DNA of 64,000 nucleotides, taken from positions 1 to 64,000 of the forward strand of contig JANBPT010000119.1 in assembly GCA_027575765.1 (NCBI GenBank), given 5' to 3'. A program made the translations under genes and the position numbers. The notes beneath the pieces were generated by a model that ran no database searches, was not told the origin of the DNA, and saw only the letters and a program-made list of their open reading frames with translations. Position 1 is the first letter of the stretch; every line of letters begins with the position of its first letter. Positions 1 through 11,228 of this stretch are shown here, one piece after another. The DNA comes from Tieghemiomyces parasiticus (lineage: Eukaryota; Kickxellomycota; Dimargaritomycetes; Dimargaritales; Dimargaritaceae).

Positions 1-445
1 GCGAGTCGTTCAGCCACCTTCCCTTTGAGATGATGTGCTACCATGTATTACTCCAGCACAGCCTTCGATGGAAACCGCCTATAGATACACGAGAACTCTC
101 TAGAGCTGGCATGAGCCGACACCTTTCACTACGCATGCTGATCGGGTATTGGCAGCCTCTGCTACATTAAGGGTTGTTTTTCTGTCGGCCTTATCCATTG
201 CCACCAAGCTCCGTCCATTCAGGGACTACAGATGAATCGTCCCGGTTGTACATGGCTCAGTTGGGGGCGGGGAGTTCGTCTTATTTACTCCCCTCTCCAT
301 CTCCATCGTATCAGATCGTTCTACATCGCTACCGGTCACTCAACCAAGCTTTCAGGTGATCAGCTTGTTGTCCGGTGGTATGGCCACTTTATTAGTTTCC
401 CACTGGAATTGCAGCCCCCCTCCCGCCTGTAGTTCGTACTTGCAA
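1..445. other. Intergenic, no gene seen
   Basis: Only short overlapping frames without recognisable protein character occur here. No RNA gene or repeat is visible. The right edge becomes the promoter of the decayed secreted-protein gene. Confidence 0.5.
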
Positions 446-454
446 TTTATAAAA
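446..454 (+). promoter_or_regulatory. TATA-like box of the decayed secreted-protein gene
   Basis: TTTATAAAA lies about 200 bp before the ATG at 652. The intact paralogue has a TATATAAA about 190 bp before its ATG, so the spacing is conserved between the two copies. The leader between box and ATG is CT-rich in both. The role is inferred from sequence and spacing alone. Confidence 0.35.
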
Positions 455-651
455 CCCAGAGTGCTTGGCCGCGAAAATAAATGTCCATCATCCGCCTGCT
501 TTATTCATATAGCCTAACTTGCACACCTGGTATACCTTTCTAAGTCTTCAACATCTTTATACTAGCAAAACAATACCGCCTTCCCTTATCGTCTTATTCA
601 GCCCCATCCTCCTACCTTTCGTCATTCGTACCACTCCGTCCCCCTCCCGCA

Positions 652-1080
652 ATGAAGTTCACCAGCCAGTTTATCGTTGCCCTGTTGGCTCACAGCTATG
701 TGGCTGCCCGCCCAAACGTATCTGACGGCGGGTCCAGCTCTACCTCTTAAGACACCGCTTTGCCGTCTACCTCGGCTGGCGAGGGGGTGCTGACCGGGGA
801 AGCACTTGACACGCTTGTCCAGGAGGTGGCGGCAAACTGCTCCGTGAAATTTGACTAGTCAACTACCTTGGCGGAGACGGATGGCGGGCGGCTTATAAAG
901 TGTTACGGCTAAACCCCCTGTCCCGTGGGAGGTGTCGATTAAAACTGTCCTTTAATTCGGATAGGTATGCTGCTTTATGTACAGCAACTTAAAAAGCCGC
1001 AAGGACGATTAAAAACTTGTCTGCAAGGTGAATGCATAATGTATCCCTGGCTGGAACCCTTGATCTTAAGGTTCTGTAAT
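652..1080 (+). pseudogene. Decayed tandem copy of the small secreted-protein gene
   Basis: The ATG at 652 opens a frame starting MKFTSQFIVALLAHSYVAA, a signal peptide close to MKFTYPIVVALLALGYVSA of the intact gene at 2478. A TAA at 748-750 ends it after 32 residues. Similarity continues past that stop in the same frame: LTGEALDTLVQE corresponds to LITEADTLIEK of the intact protein, and TPCPV to ETCPL. Further stops follow at 856 and beyond. After an apparent frameshift, a YPWLEPL-like segment near 1041-1060 matches YYPWVAKL at the intact C-terminus. Several stops plus a frameshift make this a pseudogene, although the first 32 codons could still yield a short secreted peptide. I see the similarity by eye; no alignment score was computed. 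Confidence 0.75.
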
Positions 1081-2288
1081 CCACAAACCTAATAAGGCCC
1101 GGTCTTCCTCGGCAAACCGTTGGATGAAATATTACCATGGGGATACACGGTAACCCCAGTAACTGGTGTGGTGGCGTGAATAACTGGCTATCAATATTCC
1201 CTTATGCCTACGCCGAATAAGGTATAGCTACAGGCTGTCTGGGGGTTCTCTCAGATGGATTGAGCACGTCGGTTAAGTTTACTCAGTTCCTCCGATAATG
1301 CGACACTAGCCCATGACTTGCCGAGTAACCGTTGGGTCCTTGCATTTTACTACGGTGTTAGTTGTGGAGGACAGCTGTCTTGGGCATCAACCACTATCCA
1401 GGGTCTGTCTCTATCTCCTCTCCACGATCGCTCTTTCGATTTAGGTTCTTGTGGTAGATGGGGAGGCTGAGTGGAAATATACCATCGGAAAAATAAAATA
1501 AAAATACCATGACTAAGGTGACTAGTCGAAGGGAGAGGTCATAGACAGAACAAAGGATAGGATAGGGGAAATGCAACGGCCTCGAAGGGAAGTGGTACCG
1601 GAGGCCAAAAGAGAGAGGTACTCAAAACCCCGCTTGGCAAAGCCCACCACTACCATTCGCCACTTGATGAGCCCAGGTCAACTCCAGGTCCCTCACGGTT
1701 GACCATCCGATAACCACTCATGGCGCAGGTCTTTCGACAGAGTCAACCTGTTTTGACCAACTTCACATGTGAGATGGGGAGGGAGGAAGGGGGATGAGAG
1801 AGCGGCGGTATGGATAGGGACGAGGAATAGAGACAACTATAGTGGGAGAGACGTACCGTGATACCGAGGTGGGGGGGGGGAGAGGGCTTTCCACCAATAC
1901 GTGGTGCCAAGTATTTTTGTCGTGGCTCAAAGAGTCCGTGCGACCAAGTCTTCCTCACTCCTATTCGAGCTGACTAGGTTGCACAATGAACGTTCCATTT
2001 TAACGAAGGAAGAGGCCAAAAGACCGCCGCCGCGAGGCACAGGCAGGCGTGAGCATTAGCCGAGACTTCTACCAAAGACCACGCCTCCCTACTTGGGCAC
2101 TTTTTTTCATATCCGCTGGCGCATAAGAATGAGTTCACTCACCGGTTTGAGGTCGTAGTCACACAGACCAAGTACGAGCGGCACGAATACCATCCGGTCT
2201 CGGCTGGGTTGTTCAGCCTTGTTTCCAGCCTACTATGCAAAGGCAACGTAGCTGTTGTTATTTTAGAGCTCCTAGGGGCGAATTCGTC
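1081..2288. other. Intergenic between the two secreted-protein copies
   Basis: No convincing gene. The short frames on the minus strand (for example 1394-1576 and 1743-1958) show no domain character. Poly-G at 1869-1880 and poly-T at 2100-2107 are simple runs. The right end is the promoter of the gene at 2478. Confidence 0.5.
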
Positions 2289-2296
2289 TATATAAA
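2289..2296 (+). promoter_or_regulatory. TATA box of the secreted-protein gene at 2478
   Basis: TATATAAA lies 182 bp before the ATG and is followed by a T-run and a CT-rich leader ending CTGCCGCC-ATG. Spacing matches the decayed upstream copy. Confidence 0.5.
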
Positions 2297-2477
2297 CCAC
2301 CAGGTACGCCACCTGTTGATATCCCCCATCCTTCACTTGAACCTAAATTAGTGGATTTTTTTTTGGTAACCTTTCATTCTTCCAACGATCCATTAGTCTC
2401 TTTACACGCCTCTCTCCCGACAGACCAACCCCTTACTTCACCTTTCTCTAGTCAACTATAGCACCCAGCCTGCCGCC

Positions 2478-2957
2478 ATGAAGTTCACTTACCCCATCGT
2501 CGTTGCCCTGCTGGCTCTAGGCTACGTTTCCGCCCAGTCGGGCTTGTACACTGACGGATCCCCCGACTCTGTTGCCAACGTACCCCAGAAGAACTGTATT
2601 AGTCAGGAGGAGCTGATTACCGAAGCTGATACGTTGATCGAGAAGTACGCGCTACTGTCTAACGACGAGAAAGTCGAAACCATGCAGAATCTCGGAGAGA
2701 CATGCCCCCTAACCCTTAGCGGATCGACTGGCGTTTCTATTCTTGAGCGTAGAGCACCCAACGGATGTAGCGTTGGAAAGGTTGTGGCGGCAACGGTCCT
2801 GACAGGTATCCAGTGCGCAGTACTGTACTGGCTCTTGAGTTTTCCTGTCGCCAGCACCTGCGTCAAGGATCCGACTTCGGTCGCGTGTAAGATTCAGGAT
2901 ACCTACTACCCCTGGGTGGCTAAACTAGTGGAGGAGTACTACGCCCGTAATCTCTGA
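2478..2957 (+). CDS. Small secreted six-cysteine protein, unknown function
   Basis: The product is 159 residues with no intron. Residues 1-19 are a clear signal peptide (charged MKF, hydrophobic core, cleavage likely after YVSA), so the protein should enter the secretory pathway. The mature part has six cysteines (about 40, 76, 97, 113, 128, 137), an even number suited to disulfides. A dibasic LERRAP at about 89-94 resembles a Kex2 processing site and would split the protein into an acidic N-terminal piece and a cysteine-rich C-terminal piece. A hydrophobic stretch at about 101-125 lies in the C-terminal piece. A decayed tandem copy precedes it at 652-1080. I do not recognise a family. Effector-like or cell-wall roles are possible, but nothing in the sequence decides this. 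Confidence 0.75.
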   Translation: MKFTYPIVVALLALGYVSAQSGLYTDGSPDSVANVPQKNCISQEELITEADTLIEKYALLSNDEKVETMQNLGETCPLTLSGSTGVSILERRAPNGCSVGKVVAATVLTGIQCAVLYWLLSFPVASTCVKDPTSVACKIQDTYYPWVAKLVEEYYARNL

Positions 2958-4305
2958 TATCCATCCTGGGGTGGTATGACTGTCCCATCACGATCCTCTT
3001 TTATGATCGGCTGATATCCTTAAAATAAATGCCAACTAGATCGTATCTAACGTCGCCGATTACCGAGCTGCCGAGGCAACCATAAAATTAGAGCGTGATA
3101 CTTCCTGGACACCCGTTGGGCATGATATTATTTACTGGGCGCCAAACAAAGATTACGCAACCGAGCTTTGGGGCCCCAGGGCTTGGTGTGGTAGGTAGTG
3201 TAATAGAGGCACACCCCAGGATGCCCCTTTGACCAAGGAAGCCGCCTCCCTGTATGAATCTGTCTTCCCGATAGAATCCACCACCTTCCACCACGGATTA
3301 TTCCCACCTATTGGGAAAAAGCAGGCGGCGGCCTTCCGACTTTGGAAGCGAACTCGACTCGTTCTTTGGCCCTCCTCCTCAGGGATAAACGGCTCCGGAA
3401 CCAAGCGCCTCTAGGCACAGCAAACGGTTTCGCGTCATCACTCTAACCACACCTATTTAAAGACGACGAATCGCCCATAATTGTAGAGTCGTTAAATATG
3501 TAACAAATACGGGTTCTTTCATTCTACTCGACCTGCTCGCCAGCGACCCTCCCTCGGTCTTTCTTCTAGCTGCTCCCCTACTCGGGACACACACCCCGTC
3601 ATAGCAGGAACCGTGGGTTGATCGGTAAACAATAAGAAGATAACGATAACTAAATTAAGATGTTCTTTAGCCGGCTGGACTAGGTCATGAGTCGTAGGTG
3701 GCATTGTATAAGGTGAGGGGGGGGGCGAATGGTGTTCACCTGGGTTGCAAGTCAACAGAAGGTAAATTGAAACGTTTAGATAAATTGGGGTAAGGTTTTA
3801 GAAAGGTTTAGCTGGTGGAGAATGAGGTTTGAAACACAAGATAGAAGAAAGGCAAAGTAAAATGTTAAGGATTCGGTATAGGGTTTGGTGGTGGTAGCGG
3901 CGGGGATGATGGTTCTGGCGGCTTGTTGCTATACTGGGAACGTCGGTGGTATGGCTATACAGTGAAAGGTGACAGGGAGGCTGCTGCTAGGTGCTTCTTG
4001 GCCACCACACTTATTAGACTGCCAACGCATTTACCAAGGGTTATAATTAGATAATACATTCGGGGTGATCTGAACACTGCCAAATGGTACCTTCGCATTC
4101 ATGAACTATACTTTACACCTAATATATTAATTATATAATACTGATAACCAAGGACACAGCAACGCTGATTGGTCGCTCGCCGGTGGGTTATTCACGTACA
4201 TAGGCCTCTACTTTTGCCTTCCAACTATAAAAAACACAGCGAGCAGACGCGCTAGGCGGTACTTTTTTTTTTTGGTTTTGCTTACAGCGTACCCTTTTCT
4301 TCACT
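2958..4305. other. Intergenic with one dispersed-repeat copy
   Basis: No gene supported. It contains the first copy of a dispersed repeat (about 3480-3600) and AT-rich sequence with a TATAAAAAA at 4226-4234 on the plus strand that no plus-strand gene follows. The right end is the 3' flank of the minus-strand acyl-CoA oxidase. Confidence 0.45.
3480..3600 (+). repeat. Dispersed degenerate repeat, copy 1
   Basis: Shares ordered blocks with 8008-8125: TCGTTAAAT, AACAAATA, CTCGCCA and CGACCCTCCCTC. The spacing differs by only a few bases before an insertion of about 9 bases. Similarity fades on both sides. No coding frame runs through it. It could be a mobile-element remnant or a duplicated flank. 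Confidence 0.5.
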
Positions 4306-6623
4306 TTACAGCTTCGAGGCGCGGGTTACCTTGGTTTCCTCACTGACCACCACCTCACCACGGTTGTCGTACTCGTTGTACCGTTCCCAGTCCACCGCGA
4401 GCGGGGCACCGATCAAGGCCTCGGGGATACCGAAGGCGTCAATAACGTGCAAAATCTGGGGGGCCAGCGCCGCGACGCTCTGGCGGACGCGATCGCCGAC
4501 GGTGCGGCCGACAGCGGGGGTAAGGTAGCCCTTGCTGAGGTACCAGGCCAGGTCCGTCTCGATAAGGGTCAGGCCGAACAGGTAGCACATGGCGTGGAGG
4601 ATCTCGCCCAGCCCTCCCTTCGACGCACGCTGCTGCTCCTCGACCGCCTGGACGAATTGCTCCAGGGCCACCAGCTCACCGAAGGCACGGGACAGGGCCT
4701 GGATCAGGTCGGACTCCTCGTGCATCCAGACGTCAAACAAAGTCTGGCCGGCCTTCATTTTGCGCTGGAGGTTACCGCTCAATTCGGCCACAAGGTCACC
4801 GAGACGCAGGCGCTGGTAGTCAACAAACGTGGCCAGGTTGTCCAAGTCCCAGGTGGCCGGGGAGGTGGTCTGGGTAGGACGGGCGAGCTGGACGCAGCCC
4901 TTCTGGACATCCGAGAGAAGTTCCTTGGCCACCTTCTGCATGAGCACCGAGTTGTCGCCCTCGGCAGTGATACCGGCGTGACCAAAGCCAATGACGGAGG
5001 AAAGACGCGAGCAGCGGAGGTAACCCTGCCCACCACAGCGCTCACGGCAGATGGTGCCCACACGCTCCACATGCCAGGTGACCAGGGGCTTCATGACACA
5101 GGTGAGACGGACCACTTCAGTGGGGTCGGACATGGGGTTCATCCACACCCGCTTGACGTGGTTGAGACCGAAATTGAGGGCCACCACGCGGGTGACGAGC
5201 GGGATGAGGGCGCGCTGCTGCAACTGGTAGCTGAGAATCGGCGCGTCCGACTTGCCCGTGGGGCCCACCGTGTGGCGAGTCGCCGCGTAGCGGAGTGCAA
5301 TGGTGAGCGCCACTTTGGCCGCCGCCAGGGTCATAGCTGCGATGCAGATGCGGCCGCTCAGCAGCTGGTCGGCTACCCGGATGAACCGGTTACGCCGGCC
5401 GGCGATCTTGGAGGTAAACTGGCCGTTGGGTGCCACATCCGAGTGGCGGTTGAGGAGGTTGACCCGGGGCACGCGCACGTGGTCGAAGGCCAATAGGGCG
5501 TTATCTACGCCATCCAGGTCCTGCTTGCGGCCCATGTCCCGGATGGTCACGCCCGGGTATACACTGCCGTCCTGGTAGCGAATCGGCACCAGGAAGGCGT
5601 GGATGCCCTCTTCCTGTCCGTTGACGTTGGTCTGTGCGAACACAATGCAGTATTTGGCGTGTATCGCGCCATTGGTGATCCAGAATTTCTGGCTCTTGGT
5701 CGTGGGGCTGTGGATGACGAACTCCTGCGTTTGGGCATCGTAGACGGCGGTTGTCTCCATCTCGATGGCGTTGTTACCGTAGCCCAGTTCGGTGAGGCCG
5801 AAGCAACCGGTGGAGTCCAACGTATCCACCTCAGGGATGAGGTAACGGTGGCGCTCGGTACCCAGCTTGATGAGCGTACCGCCGAACTGATGATATAGTC
5901 ATTGGTGGGCAAAGTTGTGGAATAGGTTCGGTTAATGGTTGGCTTGACGGATGGCATCCTGAGACTAAAGTCAGCGGCGGACGGAACACCGGGTGGTTAT
6001 CAATACTAATAGCTGTGTTTATACTTACCAGGTTATAGTTGACGGTCATCTTGGTTGCCGTGCCGCCATCGATGATGCCCACAATTTCGTGAGCTTCATG
6101 AGAAAAGGATGGGACGTATGTACCAGAGACAACAGTGGCATGGTTAACACAACTGAATAGGACCAGGGTACTATGATCGGAAAGCGTAGGCCCTTGAGTC
6201 TATCGCGCGAATAACTGTTCCTCGCCGGACACCCTGTCAGTTAGGTGCGCCATGCTTACTCGCCCTCTCCCTCTCTTTCTCTCTTTACCAGTATACGACT
6301 AGTAGACACTTACCGGCAAAAATATTCAGAGGGTTGCGCTCAAAGTCGAGTACTGAAATGAAGCCGGCCTGACCAATAGCGCGAAGGCGGCGGAAGGCGA
6401 GGTCGCGCTCCTCGGCCAGCGGGATATCGTAGCGCGGGGCATACAGTTCATAGTGGTCCACCATGAACTGTTTCAGACGGCGACGGTTCTCGCGGTTATC
6501 GGGCTCGAGCACGGCATTGAGGGCGTCCGGGTCGAAGGTGGCTTTCGGGCGCTGCTCGGCCGTCACGCTGTAAGCCGAAGCGGACGGGCGCTGGTTGAAT
6601 TCCTGAAGCGGTACTTTGGTCAT
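4306..6623 (-). CDS. ACOX: Peroxisomal acyl-CoA oxidase, copy 1
   Basis: Flavoprotein of peroxisomal beta-oxidation that converts acyl-CoA to trans-2-enoyl-CoA and makes H2O2. Three exons on the minus strand: 6623-6314, 6093-6029 and 5886-4306, giving 651 residues, normal for the family. Intron phases 1 and 0 equal those of copy 2. Family landmarks are TELGYGN (157-163, FAD/substrate region), WITNG (about 194-198), GVTIRDMG with DGVDN, and CGGQGY followed by the probable catalytic glutamate in ITAEGDN (E434). The last residues ASKL form a PTS1 peroxisomal import signal. The acceptor of intron 1 (CATGAAG) is weak but keeps the frame and matches copy 2. The second copy is inverted at 57540-59869. 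A TATA-like box lies at 6849-6855. Confidence 0.92.
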
Positions 6624-6848
6624 GTCTGGAGAAGAAGGCGGAGGTGGCGGCGGTAAGACAGGTGAAAAAGAGCAATAAGGTTGGAGCCTAAAAACTCAGG
6701 CGCAGGAACGGTGGAATTGCAGAGAAAATAGATGAGGTAATGGGATGTGGCCTGGGGACTATTGAGCGGCGAGTACTAGAGACTTGCAGGGTGGGTATAA
6801 TCGAGCATAGAACAAGAGTCGCAGAGGGTGACGGTGCAGGGGACACAA

Positions 6849-6855
6849 CTTATAG
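6849..6855 (-). promoter_or_regulatory. TATA-like box, acyl-CoA oxidase copy 1
   Basis: On the minus strand this reads CTATAAG, about 226 bp upstream of the start codon at 6623. This distance is similar to that of the secreted-protein genes in the window. Assignment rests only on motif and spacing. Confidence 0.3.
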
Positions 6856-9800
6856 CCCCGACGAACAGCAAGTTTCATGCGCCGGGGAGGTCGGGCCCTC
6901 TGTCATGGCCGGTGCAGTAGAGGGCTCCGGAACCACCATGTAAGGGGTCAGCGGATTTGGACCAGTCGGCACATGTTTAGTGATGAAAGGGGAGGACTGG
7001 CGTGTGACTACACTTCGTTGGCTGGCGAAGCCCGGTCTAAATGCCATGTGAAAATAGGCCCGCCAAGGGCAAGGTTAAGGACCCAAAGATTGGCTGGCTT
7101 CGAGCTGAGTTGCTAGGCTCAAGCGGAGTTTTTTTTTTTTCAACCGTCCGCCCTTTAAGCGGTCAATCACAGGAACCGGGGCGCCTTCCCCTTAGGCATG
7201 TATTAGACACTGGTAAGGACTTGGCCTGGCTGCCCTGCACAGCCCTTGCCGAAATTCCCCTATCACGCGTCAAATTGGAGTACGCTACGGGATTACAGCC
7301 ACGTCGTAAGGTGTCAAGGGGCTAAGGTTGATTGTCTTGACGGGAGCCCGCAACGTGAATCACGGCGTTGTCCATGTATGGCATGTCGCCACGGGTAAAG
7401 TCAGCTATGGTGTATCCCGTTCTACGACGAAAACGCCAAATTAGCTGAACCACGCCGTTTCGATGTCCTATTCTCCACCGCCTCCTTTCTCCTAGACCAC
7501 CCGACCGATCTCCTTTTCATCGTCTGGTAAACCTCGTGGAGGGGTTCTACGGCCTCCTGGGACTATACGTACCTGTGGGGGAATTCTGATACGTGTAACC
7601 TCCCTCCATCAGCCCACTGGCCTATCAACTCTCTAAAGCGTGGCCTTGAGTGTGATCCATCTGGTTTAGTACACCGAAGCATGTGCTATACATACCGACT
7701 GCCATTCGCACCTCAAAAGATATCAGATCCGCGACCCCCAATTCCAGCCTCAAGTCCAATAGCCATGATAAATCGCACGCCAAATAGTCTAAGGTCTACC
7801 AGGGGCCATGGGCGGTTTCGCGCTTGATTATCCGCTAATTTCCAAGCTTTTACCAGTTGACTGTGGAGCATAACGACTGATCGCAATCAATCGAACACCC
7901 CATAACGCAAGTGGACGCAGAGACCTTGGCCCGTGCTTCATTTTCGACCCACCCTTCTGTTCTCACTATCTGTTAGTTTAGTTAGTAATAATTAAACTAA
8001 TACTACGTGGTAGATTGCTCGTTAAATGTGCAACAAATATCATTTTCACCGTGGTTCTCTCGCCAATCGACCCTCCCTCAGACTTCACTTCGTCTGCCCC
8101 CGCCCTCAGGCCCGCACATCCCCTTCCGGTGCGACCAACTAATCACAATAGATGGTTGACCTTGTTATGATTAGATCTGGTATCATTGGCATTTCAAGGT
8201 TCCGTACTGTGGTAGAGCAGGATTGTGTCAGATTCTGTGGCTGCCGCTCCGCCTCTTGACCAGGCCGGTCTATACGAACTCTACAGGGAAGATAACCTAT
8301 CATTTAGGCCCACTTGTGCGACGCCGTGCCACGTCGGTTTTCCGCCATCCCGCCCATCGCGGCAGTCGGCAGGATGGGGTCGGCTGACAACCATAGTGAA
8401 CAAAGCGGATATCGAAAAAGGTCGTGTAGCGTCGGTCGGCACCCGCTAAAGGAGAGGGGGTGGACTGTGTGCCACCCAATCCTGATCGAGCTATCATTCA
8501 ACGCCGCCGCCACCGCCGACTCCTTATATCCAACGTCAGCGCGTCCTGCAGTTATTTCGGCTCTGCCACGGTTCCAACTACCTAGCGGGACGTGAAATTT
8601 CTCGTGGCGTGGGGCGTATCATGGACGCAAAGTATGCAGGTTCACTATTTAGTCTTTTTCCTACCGGAATCGTACTCATACCCTTCGTTTGTAAGCCATT
8701 TTCGGTTACAAAGACAGGAATCTACATCATGTTTCCACTTACCCCTATCACTTGTGGGTCCAGCCGAATACACTCTGCCCTATGAACGCAGTCCGACCGT
8801 CGGTAACTCTTTTAGCTTAGTTTGGTAATATGGATGGCCGAGAGGTTTCGGCTCCGAGCCGTATGGCCTTATTTTCCTGCCATATACGGATTGCGGTTTA
8901 GAGTGACACGATGGAGGGGAATGAACCCAGTCCCCTCCGATCTGTCTGGTGCTTTCTGCCCCTCCCCCCCCCCACGGCAGCAATGCTAACCAATCAGCAG
9001 CGGGCCCACTGCATCGGTCGGCCTTTTCAACGTCAGACAATGGTGATACTGGCTGTTTGGCGCCTCTATATCGATCTCCACTGGGCATTGCCCAGCCCCT
9101 TGGCCAGCCCCTTAGGGTCAGTTTTTGTGCCATCGACCAATTCTCCGCCTCCTGGCCGACATCGACTGCTGTACTCGGGGCATGCGATACAAGTGACCGC
9201 CGGTTGGTGTTGCCCTAATGGCATCCCTGTCCATTGCCGAGTTGTGGTTTAAAAAAAATCACACAAGTTGGGGTTTCTCCTGGGAATCACCGTGGTCCCT
9301 TAACGTTGTAAAACAGCACACTGGACCCAACTCGGACTCCCACAGGGCTAGTACTTAAAAAAATCATAGCACCCTAGCCTCCGTCATGCATCCCTACACC
9401 ATAGTTATAGTACATTTGAATAGCTTGTCAGATGATTAAGCTAGAGTGCTGAACTTCCCGCCCCATTCTTGTACACCGCGACTGGCCAGTGCCAGCTATC
9501 CAGTTAAGGGAGTGAGAACGGGGTTGGACATGGAGGTACATAAGGTTTAGAGGAAACGTTTCCCTTGTTTGATCTCTTATTCAGCGCATCAGGGACACTC
9601 CCTCATCGCACCCACGTCCCGGTTTAACCCTGGTCTCGGCATTTCCCTATGACTCTACTGAGGGGCATTGGATTGAGGGTGTGGGCGGCGCGTTCAAAAT
9701 CGAGATCACATGATGCATGGATCAACACCCCCCCCTGTCACCTCCTTAACAGGATACCCAACCACCGAACGTCTTCCAGCGGCGCCATACCTGTACCAAG

Positions 9801-10245
9801 GCGCAGGCGATGGAACAACACCGCCCGGACATCCTGATTACATGTATATCCTAAGTCTACCTATACCATAGGATAAGACACCGTCCCATTCAGCCTAATA
9901 TCCCGGATCCCTGGTAGCTTGTCGGCGCTGTCCCCCCCTTTCCAGGCACGTATTACCGGCCACGGAACCTCTATGTACTATCGCCGCCACTTTAACCTTG
10001 TCCCTCGTGGACGCCTGCTTTAGCTTCTTCTCAACCATAGTACTCGACCGCTCAGCTGGGCAGCCTTGGATCTGATGCCCCTTCCCCATCGTGGATAATT
10101 GGATCTAACGAGTGGGTTTGGAAGCTGGTGATAAAGGAACGGTCATCATACTCAGCCGAACCAAACACCAATTATCTTCCTACTTGCCTCATTAAAAAAT
10201 ACTGTTGTCTTCTCCTTGCCTCTTTGTATCGACCACATGAACCTG
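6856..10245. other. Gene-poor stretch
   Basis: About 3.4 kb with only short, mutually overlapping frames. A cluster of frames at 8225-9252 on both strands has no domain I recognise and no splice pattern linking the frames. It contains the second dispersed-repeat copy (8008-8125). Poly-T at 7130-7140 and poly-C at 8966-8975 are simple runs. Confidence 0.45.
8008..8125 (+). repeat. Dispersed degenerate repeat, copy 2
   Basis: Second copy of the repeat at 3480-3600, same orientation. Aligned blocks include CTCGTTAAATGTG, AACAAATA, CTCTCGCCA and CGACCCTCCCTCAG. It is flanked on the left by an AT-rich block with TTAGTTTAGTTAG. A much weaker resemblance (TCGCC-AGCGACCCTC) occurs near 25520. Confidence 0.5.
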
Positions 10246-10719
10246 CTATCTCCCAGGAAACCACAGAAGTGATAATACTTCCTGATATGGGCATGGTCTT
10301 CGCAGGCCTTTCAGCACCTGGACACTATTCCCCTCAGTTATGCTCCCCCCCGTCTCGGACGTCGCCTCCACAAGTGTGGCTCTCCCGTCTATGACGACAC
10401 AGACCTCTGCCTCCGTAGTTAATTCGATCCGTGCCTCTAATGAAAATGTTGCAGGTGTGGATAGATGGTAGGAGAGGCGGGGTACGTGAGGTGGACTGTG
10501 TGAAGTGTGTGGCGTGCTCTGGGGAAGGAATGACAAGAGCGGGAGATGGAGGCCGATGGAAGGCAGACCAACAGGCAGATCCGGGATCACTAGGTTGGGT
10601 GGTGGTGCTGATGGTGTGCCCAGAAGCGCGTCAGACCGGGCCTGACGGCCGGTGGTGTAGAAAACACGCTTAGGGTATCTGTCAGGCGTAGCAAACCACC
10701 CCTCCTCCATCCACTTCAC
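10246..10719 (-). CDS. Hypothetical open frame, doubtful
   Basis: An uninterrupted 157-codon ATG frame on the minus strand. It starts MKWMEEGWFATPDRYPKRV and has a proline-rich middle (LPSIGLHLPLL, TPHTSHSPPH) that may be a retained CT-rich intron or simply non-coding sequence. I recognise no family. It would be divergently arranged with the small gene at 11229. Length alone is its main support, so it may be spurious. Confidence 0.2.
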   Translation of the reverse strand: MKWMEEGWFATPDRYPKRVFYTTGRQARSDALLGTPSAPPPNLVIPDLPVGLPSIGLHLPLLSFLPQSTPHTSHSPPHVPRLSYHLSTPATFSLEARIELTTEAEVCVVIDGRATLVEATSETGGSITEGNSVQVLKGLRRPCPYQEVLSLLWFPGR

Positions 10720-10920
10720 CCGTACTACCCTAATTGGGACGCGACACTAGATAGGTGGGCGCAAAAGGCCAACGGGGCGTTTTCTGAAAACCCCCCAACC
10801 CTATCCCTCCTCTCTCACCATCACCAACTATCTCTTTGCTTCCTCCTGTCCTTTTCCCCACTCCGTATCTGTCTCTCTTCCTCTCAGCTCTCTCTATTGA
10901 CGTGAATTCGTGGCCCAAAA

Positions 10921-10930
10921 TTTATAAATA
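10921..10930 (+). promoter_or_regulatory. TATA box upstream of the three-exon gene at 11229
   Basis: TTTATAAATA is followed by a long CT-rich leader of about 300 bp before the ATG. The spacing is larger than in other genes here, so an unseen 5' UTR intron is possible. Confidence 0.4.
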
Positions 10931-11228
10931 CCCCGGACCCCGCCACCTCATCCTCCTCCTCTTACCCTCCACTCCTTGGCCACCTCGCTGAATTCGTTCC
11001 TGCACAGACCTGCTCCCTACTGGCCCTCACTCAGCACGCTTTACTTGCTAGGTGCCAAACAATTTGACCATCCGCTCTATTATTTACCCAATGTAACCAA
11101 CTTGTGGTTTGCTTTCTCACCCACGTGTCTATCGCCTTTTTGGTCGGACTAGTTGAGCAACTCTCTCGGTCACACTCCCCCCTCGCTCCCAGACCGACAG
11201 CCACTCATTGTTCTAACTCCACTAGACC

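Noticed and set aside
4226..4234. TATAAAAAA on the plus strand pointing towards the acyl-CoA oxidase copy 1 3' end
   Set aside because: No plus-strand gene with sense coding character follows; the only frame is the antisense shadow. It is more simply AT-rich 3' flank of the minus-strand gene.
8225..9252. Cluster of overlapping frames that could be a broken gene
   Set aside because: Frames on both strands overlap, no consistent splice model joins them and no segment resembles a known family or the paralogues in this window.
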